From Chroococcus sp. FPU101 (GTDB taxonomy: Bacteria > Cyanobacteriota > Cyanobacteriia > Cyanobacteriales > Microcystaceae), in the NCBI RefSeq assembly GCF_017312365.1, contig NZ_BLJI01000009.1, forward strand, positions 93,093 through 157,092: DNA of 64,000 nt, given 5' to 3'. The notes under the pieces were generated by a model that searched no databases, had not been told where the DNA came from, and saw only the letters and a list, made by a program, of their open reading frames with translations. Positions 9,994 to 16,972 of this stretch are shown piece after piece; position 1 is the first letter of the stretch, and every line of letters begins with the position of its first letter. Made by a program: the position numbers and the translations under genes.

Positions 9994-10293
9994 TTATTCA
10001 ACGCTATAACCTCGTTCTTTTAAGCAGTTCGCTAAAACCTGATTATAAGCTTGTATTTCTTGTTGTCTTCTCTGTCGTGAGGCTGGGGTAGGATTGCTAT
10101 CATCTTTAGAAGGGAGCCTTGGGTCTAACCCCGTTTGTTGTCTAGCTACTGCATAACAATCGTGAATGTCTCGGTTTTGTTGTTCTTGATTTTGCCCTTG
10201 ATTGGGAGAAATTAAGGAAACTCCGTAGCTTGGACTCACCAAGATCACACTAAATCCGATCAACACAATAGTTTTAATAGAAATTTTGATCAT
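9994..10293 (-). CDS. Small exported protein with two conserved-looking Cys residues
   Basis: 99 residues from the ATG at 10293; an in-frame TTG nine bases upstream is less likely. The N-terminus is a clear signal peptide (about 22 residues ending SPSYG). The mature part is polar and Gln/Asn-rich, with one Cys in a HDCYAVARQQTGLDP motif and a second in ANCLKERGYSVE at the end. This layout resembles small periplasmic proteins often paired with glycine-zipper sequences, but the glycine zipper itself is missing. It lies tail to tail with the CHAT gene, three bases apart. Function unknown. Confidence 0.65.
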   Translation of the reverse strand: MIKISIKTIVLIGFSVILVSPSYGVSLISPNQGQNQEQQNRDIHDCYAVARQQTGLDPRLPSKDDSNPTPASRQRRQQEIQAYNQVLANCLKERGYSVE

Positions 10294-10474
10294 TTTGGGC
10301 AATAATTAAAATGTCATATAGTATTAAGCTTAACAATTTACAAGCTGCAACACTGCATCAGCTTACTTTGCTAAGAAACTATAAGATTTTTTAACAATTC
10401 ATTTAATAATAAACAATTTATTGAAAAACAAGATTATTTTTAAGTAGAAATTAATGCTTGAGTAAAATTTATTT

Positions 10475-12115
10475 ATGAGCCTTTCGCAAGATCAAGATTT
10501 TTCCCGTGTTTATATATTGACACCCAAAATTAAATTAGAAGACGCTCAATCACAATACACTTGTTCTCTAGCAGTCGTTAAACGCTCTCAAAACCTACCT
10601 AATCAAAATCCCATCCAACTTTATCCTCAATTTGAAGAGATCAAAGCTAATTGCACAAAAGTTCTTCAAGACCTTGGCTTGAAATATTATGAAGATTTCC
10701 AAAGTTACTTGAATCTCTTAATTTTTTTGAATAAAGGGATTCAAGAGAATAACTTAGAAGCTGTACAACAACTTCTCGCACAGAATCAAGAAATACAAAA
10801 CCAAGGTTTAACGCTTTTTCAACATTTCTTGAGTTGGAACGAAGAAATTAAAGACAAAGGCTTAGAGCTTTTACAAAAGTTTCAAGATTTCAATAATCAA
10901 ATTAAGGATCAAGGTCTAAAAATGCTCAAAAACTTTTTAGATGAGATTGATTTGACCAAGATCGATAGCTTACAACAGATCAAAGAAAAAATCCAAGCCG
11001 AGTTAAACTCTCAACAGCAAGGTATCTTTCAAGAATATGAAGCATTAGGAATGATAATCGCTCTATTTCCTAATGATCAAGTAAAAGAGGAAGCTAAAAA
11101 GCAACTAGAAAAAGATTATAGATTTATTCCCAATTTTTCTTTATCGCTACCTGAGCGTATTGCTTCAGAAGCTAAGACAACGACTCAAATCTGGCCACCT
11201 GAAAATAGTGGAGTAGCCCTTGCACACGAAAAGGGAATTAAAGGAAAAGGCATTTTAGTCGGTGTTTTAGATAGTGGTATTGATGCCGATCATCAAGAAT
11301 TCTGTGATCGATTGATTAATTTTCGGTATATTTCCATCAATCCTAACCCCGCTAGACGAACCACTAGAGATATTAGAGGTTTCGATCCTGAAGGTCATGG
11401 GACTCATGTTTGTGGCATTATTGCAGGTCAAACGATCGGCATTGCCCCCGATGTTGAATTATATGTTGCTTCGGTCATTGAAAGCGAAACAACTTCCACA
11501 AGCTTTGCAAGAGTCATTAATGGTTTAGAGTGGCTGTTGACTGAATTTAGCAAAGACGAAAACAAAAACAAACCCGCGATTTTAAATATGTCTATTTGTT
11601 TTTCATTGGATAAAGCGACTGATGAAATTCGGACGGATCAGGATTTTGAAGATCTTCTTGAAAAGATAAGAAATGGATTGCAGAATCTTCTTAGCAAAGC
11701 CAATATTTTACCGATTGTTGCAATCGGTAACAAAGAAGAAGGAAATTGTACTTATCCTGGGGCTTTTAAAGAAATTTTGGGTGTTGGGGCGGTCGATTTT
11801 GAGGGTAAGGTTGCCTCATTTTCTAGTAGTGGTGTGATTAAAGGAGAAGGAGTTACTAAACCCGATTTAGTGGGCTATGGTGTTGATATATCTTCTAGTG
11901 TTGAACGTAATCAGTTGGGGAAATCCGTTTACAAAAGTTATAGCGGTACCAGTATGGCGGCTCCCTATGTCGCTGGTATTGCAGCATTATATCGCTGTCA
12001 ACATCCTTCATTAAAGGTAGACGAAATCAAACAAATGATCCTAAAAAATATTCTTAAACTAGAGGATCAATCGTCAGATCGAGTCGGTGCTGGATTAGTT
12101 CGTTTTGTGCTTTAG
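10475..12115 (+). CDS. S8 family serine peptidase (subtilase) with long helical N-terminal region
   Basis: 546 residues. The C-terminal 300 residues form a subtilisin domain with the intact triad Asp266 (GVLDSGID), His308 (EGHGTHVCG) and Ser493 (YSGTSMAAPY). The first 220 residues are predicted mainly helical and contain heptad-like repeats built around IKD.GL.LLQ.F (about 90-160), unlike the usual I9 propeptide. No signal peptide is visible, so it is probably cytoplasmic or exported by an unusual route. It sits between the TpsA/CHAT pair and the twin Cys-tailed proteins. Subtilases act as maturation proteases in several peptide-natural-product systems, which makes a processing role here attractive but unproven. 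Confidence 0.93.
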   Translation: MSLSQDQDFSRVYILTPKIKLEDAQSQYTCSLAVVKRSQNLPNQNPIQLYPQFEEIKANCTKVLQDLGLKYYEDFQSYLNLLIFLNKGIQENNLEAVQQLLAQNQEIQNQGLTLFQHFLSWNEEIKDKGLELLQKFQDFNNQIKDQGLKMLKNFLDEIDLTKIDSLQQIKEKIQAELNSQQQGIFQEYEALGMIIALFPNDQVKEEAKKQLEKDYRFIPNFSLSLPERIASEAKTTTQIWPPENSGVALAHEKGIKGKGILVGVLDSGIDADHQEFCDRLINFRYISINPNPARRTTRDIRGFDPEGHGTHVCGIIAGQTIGIAPDVELYVASVIESETTSTSFARVINGLEWLLTEFSKDENKNKPAILNMSICFSLDKATDEIRTDQDFEDLLEKIRNGLQNLLSKANILPIVAIGNKEEGNCTYPGAFKEILGVGAVDFEGKVASFSSSGVIKGEGVTKPDLVGYGVDISSSVERNQLGKSVYKSYSGTSMAAPYVAGIAALYRCQHPSLKVDEIKQMILKNILKLEDQSSDRVGAGLVRFVL

Positions 12116-12225
12116 TTAATTAAATTTTGCTAAAAAACTGGCAATGCTCAACGAAAACGTTTAGTATTGCTTAAAATCCTATTTTTTTAGGATAAACCAA
12201 CAAATCTTACTAAGAGATAAAATTC

Positions 12226-12690
12226 ATGAAAAAATTTCTGATCAAAATTGCTGGCTCACTTATTTTAGTAGTTGTATTAGCTCTAACGCTCATCTTGAGT
12301 TATCCGATAGTGGTTTTGGCTCAAGGCACAACACCTAGTACAGCACTCGAATTGTTAGAAAAAGGAATTCAAGCTGATGAAAGTGGTGATGATAATGAAG
12401 CAAAGCGTTCTTATAAAAAAGCTATTGAGCAGGTTTTAGAAGACAGAGATGTTGAAGTATTCATCGTCGCGAAGACTCGTTTAGCCAATCTAGAAGAAAA
12501 AGCAGGAGCTACGAGATTAGTGACCAAATTACGTGAAGAAGCACAAGCAGCAGAAAAATCGTTAGGAGCAGATACTGATGGCGGCGGAATCTGCGGAGAA
12601 TGTCCGCCTGATGGATATCCTGCTGGAACAACAGGGGAGTTTCGTAGTTCAGGGCTTTTGAAAAGATGCGTAAAATGTCCTTCGCCTTAA
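12226..12690 (+). CDS. Exported small protein with paired CxxC tail (twin A)
   Basis: 154 residues. A long hydrophobic N-terminal segment ending VVLAQ is a signal peptide or anchor. The middle (about 38-115) is helical and charged, resembling one or two TPR-type hairpins. The end carries C-G-E-C, about 20 Gly/Pro-rich residues, then S-G-L-L-K-R-C-V-K-C. Two CxxC pairs could bind a metal or form disulfides. The gene at 12789-13223 is a clear paralogue by eye over its full length, with the central KTR and TKLREEAQAAEK segments nearly unchanged. The family is not one I can name. A weak hairpin (12176-12193) lies upstream. Confidence 0.75.
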   Translation: MKKFLIKIAGSLILVVVLALTLILSYPIVVLAQGTTPSTALELLEKGIQADESGDDNEAKRSYKKAIEQVLEDRDVEVFIVAKTRLANLEEKAGATRLVTKLREEAQAAEKSLGADTDGGGICGECPPDGYPAGTTGEFRSSGLLKRCVKCPSP

Positions 12691-12788
12691 CATTATTGTC
12701 ATTCCCTCGGTGATTCAAAAAAGATTGTTCCTAAACCTTCCCTTTAAACAACTATCCTTATAAGATGAAATTCAAAAAAAGGAAATAA

Positions 12789-13223
12789 ATGACAAAAATT
12801 GCTTATTCGCTTATTTTGATCATTGTTTTAGCTATAACTCTAATATTGAGTCTATCTACAGTTGCATCCGCTCAAAGCAAATCCCAAAATAAAACCTTGG
12901 AATTGTTAAAAAAAGGAATTCAAGCTGAGGAAAAAGGAGAAGAAGCTAATGCAGATTTTTTTTATACACAAGCGATTAATCAGGTATTAGAAAACAGAGA
13001 GCTTGAAGTGTTAATCGTTGCAAAAACTCGCCAAGCCAAAATAAAAGATCAGCAAGGAGCCACAAGAGTAGCGACCAAATTACGTGAAGAGGCACAAGCA
13101 GCAGAGAAAGCATTAGGAGAAGATACAAATATTACCGAGCGATGCGGAGAGTGTAAGACAGATACAGGTGAGCTAGGACAGTATACAGGTTCAGGGGTAT
13201 TAAAAAGATGTATCAAATGCTAA
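12789..13223 (+). CDS. Exported small protein with paired CxxC tail (twin B)
   Basis: 144 residues, paralogue of the preceding gene with the same order: signal segment ending VASAQ, charged helical middle, and a C-terminal CGEC ... SGVLKRCIKC tail. The final Cys is the last residue, whereas twin A has three more. The spacer between the two Cys pairs differs in sequence and length, while both pairs and the SG.LKRC motif are kept, so the Cys tail is the constrained part. A GGAAA ribosome site lies seven bases upstream. The 3' end overlaps the start of the large haemagglutinin-type gene, suggesting one transcript. Confidence 0.75.
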   Translation: MTKIAYSLILIIVLAITLILSLSTVASAQSKSQNKTLELLKKGIQAEEKGEEANADFFYTQAINQVLENRELEVLIVAKTRQAKIKDQQGATRVATKLREEAQAAEKALGEDTNITERCGECKTDTGELGQYTGSGVLKRCIKC

Positions 13224-16072
13224 ACCAAATCCATCACTCTAAGTTTTACAAATTGTTTCATCTTACGGCGATTTTTTGGCTATACAGTTTGAGCTTAATC
13301 AGTTCAAGTCAAGCACAAGTTAGCTCAGATGGAACACTGTCTACTGAAGTAACAACCCCAGATCAACTAAATTTTACAGTTACAGGTCAAAGTCAAGCAG
13401 GCGGAAATTTATTCCATAGTTTTCGTGATTTTTCGGTTCCGACGGGTGGCTCAGTTATTTTTGATAATGCACCCAACATTCAAAATATCTTTAGTCGAGT
13501 AACAGGTGGTTCTATTTCTAATATTGATGGCTTAATTAAGACTCAAGGCAATGCAAGTTTATTTTTACTCAATCCTCATGGAATTATTTTCGGGTCAAAT
13601 GCTCAGATAGATATTAAAGGTTCTTTTATTACCAGTACAGCTACTCAGATTAACTTTGCTGATGGGAGCGTTTTTAGTGCGACAGATGTTCAAGCACAAC
13701 CGATATTAACCGTTACTATTCCAATCGGCTTACAGTTTAGAGAACAACCAGGAGATATTGTTAATCGCTCGATCGCTGACGGTGGCAATGGACTTCTTTT
13801 ACAGTCAGGACAAACTTTAGCCCTGATTGGTGGTAATGTTTTGCTAGAAGGAGGAATACTGACTGGGTTAGGTGGGAGAATTGAAGTAGGTAGTGTTGCT
13901 GCTCCTGCTCTTGTGAGTCTAACTCCAATCGCTCAAGGTTGGTCATTTGGTTATGATACCGTTCAAAATTTTCAAGATATTCAACTGTCCCAAAAAGGGA
14001 TCATTCAGTCATTAGTGCTAGGGACGGGAGAAGATATACAGTTACGGGGAAAAAGAATTACATTGAGCGATAATTCTGAGGTAAATAGATTTAACGATGG
14101 AGCCGATGCAGGAGGATTGATCAAAATACAAGCAACTGAGTCACTAGAAGTTAGTAAGGATAGCAATATCAGCGCACTAGCCTTTTCGTCTGGAACATCG
14201 CCCGATATAATTATTGAAACGAAACGTTTATTAATCCTAAATCAGGGTTCTTTTGTCGATACGGCTACTTTTAGTGACGGAAGAGGTGGTAATTTAAGCA
14301 TCAATGCGACTGAATTTATTGATGTCAATGGTACTGGAGATTATGCTATTTTACAAACTTCGACCTCTGGTAAGGGGGATGCAGGAGATGCTCAAATCAG
14401 AACAGGTCGCTTGATTTTTCGTAATGGAGGTGTTTTAAGAAGTTCAACGGATCGCAGTGGTAACGCAGGACAAATTAATATAGAAGCGTCGGATGGAATC
14501 GAGATTTTCGGTCAGGGAGTATTAATTGGCAGAAATTATCCTAGTGGTATTTTTTCAACTACAAGTAACCCTCTAGGATTAGAAGTTACGGGTAATGGCG
14601 GGGTCGTTAATATTAGAACCAGTCGTTTAACGATCCAAGATGGGGGTACTATTTCGGTGGCTGCTTTCGACGGTAGTATAGGTCAAGCAGGAAATATCAA
14701 TATCAATGCTTTAGAATCAGTTATCGTTAGTGGCTTTGGAAGTTCCTTGTTAGCTGAAAGTACAAATTCTCAAGCTGCGGGTAATTTACTTATTAATACG
14801 GCTCAATTAAACATTCAAGATGGCGGTAGAATCAGTGTTAGCACATCAGGTGAGGGTTCATCAGGCAATCTTCAAATCAAAACAGATCGCTTATTTTTCC
14901 GTAATGGAGGTGTCTTAACAAGCTCAACCATTGGCGCAGGTGATGGGGGACAGATTAATATAGAAGCGTCGGATAGGATCGAGATTATTGGTCAGGGAAC
15001 AGGTGATGATCAACTGTTTCGCACTGGTATTTTTTCTACTACAAGTAACCCTATAGGTGTAGAAGCGACGGGTAATGGCGGGGTCATTAATCTTAAAACC
15101 AGTCGCTTAATTCTTAAAGATGGCGGTACCATTTCGGTAGCAGCCTTCGGAGGAAGTACAGGTCAAGCAGGAAATATCAATATCAATGCTTTAGAATCAG
15201 TTATCGTTAGTGGTTTTGGAAGTTCCTTGTTAGCTGAGAGTGCAAGTCCTCTAGCGGCGGGAAATTTAAACATTAATACGACTCAATTAAACATTCAAGA
15301 TGGCGGTAGAGTCAGTGTTAGCGCATCAGGAACAGGAGCATCAGGCAATCTTTTCATCAATGCTTCTACGCTCGGTTTGACTAACTACGCTGTATTAAGT
15401 GCAGATACCACCGCAGGCGAAGGGAATATTACACTTCAAGTGAGCAACGATACGATCTTACGCAATAATAGCCAAATTACAACTAATGCGACTAGAGAAG
15501 CTAGTGGGGGCAATATTAATATTAATACAAGTGTATTAGTTTTGAGAAATAGTAGTATTACAGCTAATTCAGTTAACGCATCAGGTGGTAGAGTGAGGAT
15601 CAATACTAAAGGAAAATTCTTGACTCCAGACAGTAGCATTACGGCTAGATCGGAGCGTGGCCCTGAGTTTAATGGTATTGTTGAACTGAATACCCCTGAA
15701 ATTGATCCAAATCGCGGATTTCTTAAATTACCCGAAACAATTATTAATCCGAGGGCTTTAATTACCCAAAACCCTTGTAAAAAAATGGAAACCAGTCAAT
15801 TAACGATTACTGGACGAGGTGGTTTACCCCCAAATCTTAATGAAAACCTTAGTAGTGATGCTGTCCAAGTTGATTTAGTCAAACCTGTCACCCCACAAAA
15901 TCAATCTATAAAGCATCAAATGATCGTACCACCTGCTACACCCATTAAACCTGCTCAAGGCTGGATTTTTAATGAGAAAGGCGAAGTAATGCTGACGGAT
16001 TATGATTCTACTGTAACCGAATCACCCCGTCTGCCAGAACAATCAGTAACCTGCCCTGCGGATGGCGAATAA
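13208..16072 (+). CDS. Filamentous haemagglutinin N-terminal domain protein (TpsA-like exoprotein, second copy)
   Basis: 954 residues. The signal peptide ends about SSSQAQ; ATGs at 13208 and 13217 are both possible, and the first has an AGGGG sequence ten bases upstream. The TPS secretion domain shows SRVTGGSI and LLNPHGIIFGS. The rest is a long beta-helix of Gly/Asn-rich repeats. The C-terminal portion (GPEFNGIVELNTPEIDP, GRGGLPPN, GWIFNEKGEVML) closely matches the paralogue at 5132-7324. The extra length comes mainly from an internal tandem duplication with a 480-base period. It is probably a surface-exposed or released adhesin. No dedicated TpsB transporter is seen nearby. Confidence 0.9.
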   Translation: MYQMLNQIHHSKFYKLFHLTAIFWLYSLSLISSSQAQVSSDGTLSTEVTTPDQLNFTVTGQSQAGGNLFHSFRDFSVPTGGSVIFDNAPNIQNIFSRVTGGSISNIDGLIKTQGNASLFLLNPHGIIFGSNAQIDIKGSFITSTATQINFADGSVFSATDVQAQPILTVTIPIGLQFREQPGDIVNRSIADGGNGLLLQSGQTLALIGGNVLLEGGILTGLGGRIEVGSVAAPALVSLTPIAQGWSFGYDTVQNFQDIQLSQKGIIQSLVLGTGEDIQLRGKRITLSDNSEVNRFNDGADAGGLIKIQATESLEVSKDSNISALAFSSGTSPDIIIETKRLLILNQGSFVDTATFSDGRGGNLSINATEFIDVNGTGDYAILQTSTSGKGDAGDAQIRTGRLIFRNGGVLRSSTDRSGNAGQINIEASDGIEIFGQGVLIGRNYPSGIFSTTSNPLGLEVTGNGGVVNIRTSRLTIQDGGTISVAAFDGSIGQAGNININALESVIVSGFGSSLLAESTNSQAAGNLLINTAQLNIQDGGRISVSTSGEGSSGNLQIKTDRLFFRNGGVLTSSTIGAGDGGQINIEASDRIEIIGQGTGDDQLFRTGIFSTTSNPIGVEATGNGGVINLKTSRLILKDGGTISVAAFGGSTGQAGNININALESVIVSGFGSSLLAESASPLAAGNLNINTTQLNIQDGGRVSVSASGTGASGNLFINASTLGLTNYAVLSADTTAGEGNITLQVSNDTILRNNSQITTNATREASGGNININTSVLVLRNSSITANSVNASGGRVRINTKGKFLTPDSSITARSERGPEFNGIVELNTPEIDPNRGFLKLPETIINPRALITQNPCKKMETSQLTITGRGGLPPNLNENLSSDAVQVDLVKPVTPQNQSIKHQMIVPPATPIKPAQGWIFNEKGEVMLTDYDSTVTESPRLPEQSVTCPADGE
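14402..15352 (+). repeat. 480-bp in-frame tandem duplication inside the second haemagglutinin-type gene
   Basis: Two adjacent copies with an exact 480-base (160-codon) period can be followed by eye. The segment starting at 14402 matches that at 14882, and the stretch encoding GQAGNININALESVIVSGFG at about 14682 recurs nearly unchanged at about 15162. The match fades after about 15352. High nucleotide similarity, including silent positions, points to a recent duplication or ongoing gene conversion that lengthens the beta-helix by whole turns. Confidence 0.85.
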
Positions 16073-16216
16073 TGTTGCTTAACAATGGGTGATCAACATA
16101 AACCTGATTTTTCAGATTTTTAACAGGACAATCACGTTAAAATTGATCCGTAAAGTGAGCGAAATAGCTTGAAGTAATACTAGCGGGATCTCTAATCCTC
16201 AATTTGGGTTAATAAA

Positions 16217-16972
16217 ATGTTAAATCCTAAAAGCTTGCTTCCTCTATTTTTTGTCGGACTGTTGTTTGCGTCAATTTTGCCACTGATGGCCCAACCGAGC
16301 AACCGTTCAGGTAATGATCATGCAATTCCGACAGTATCCTTTAAACCACCACCAAACGAAGGCAAACCCGATCAAACTTCGGGAGCGGGATCTCGTCAAG
16401 ATAATCAATGTTTTCAGGATACAACTTCAGTTTCAACTATTCCAGAACATTCATTGATGCCTCTTGTTCCCACCTCTAATTATGGTTTAACTGTCACAGA
16501 GCGACCGACATTTTTAATTGCTTTGTCGAAAACAACTGCCAAACAACTGATTTTAAGTATTAAAGAGAATGGCACAATACATCATTCTCAAACGGTCTTA
16601 TCGCTGAAAGATTCGTCTGGAATTATTAGTGTTAGTCCGTCTGAAAACTCACCCCCTTTAGAAATTGGTAAAGAATATCAATGGTCTGTGGTCTTAGTGT
16701 GTGGGGAAAAACCACGACCTGATGATCCTGCGATCGCATCTTGGGTACGTCGTGTTGCTCCACCTCAAGCCATACCCTCTAAACTAAATCAAGAAAATGC
16801 ACTGACTCAAGCAAGATGGTATGGTGAGCAAGGACTGTGGTACGATGCGTTATTAGCTTTAGTTGAAGCCAAGCGATCACAACCTGAAAGTGAAGAGATG
16901 ACTGAGATTTGGTCTAATTTTTTGGCATCCGTTGGACTCCAAGAAATCTCATCTAGGCCACTTCGTTTTTAA
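16217..16972 (+). CDS. DUF928 domain-containing exported protein
   Basis: 251 residues with a signal peptide ending about LPLMAQP and then a low-complexity Pro/Asn/Gly linker. The DUF928 core starts near residue 80 (LMPLVPTSNYGLTVTERPTFLI) and runs through EYQWSVVLVCG to the helical LTQARWYGEQGLWYDALLAL segment. DUF928 proteins are largely cyanobacterial and usually sit beside CHASE2, CHAT and haemagglutinin-type genes, as here; no biochemical function is known. The last 24 bases overlap the convergent AAA-CHASE2 gene. Confidence 0.88.
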   Translation: MLNPKSLLPLFFVGLLFASILPLMAQPSNRSGNDHAIPTVSFKPPPNEGKPDQTSGAGSRQDNQCFQDTTSVSTIPEHSLMPLVPTSNYGLTVTERPTFLIALSKTTAKQLILSIKENGTIHHSQTVLSLKDSSGIISVSPSENSPPLEIGKEYQWSVVLVCGEKPRPDDPAIASWVRRVAPPQAIPSKLNQENALTQARWYGEQGLWYDALLALVEAKRSQPESEEMTEIWSNFLASVGLQEISSRPLRF

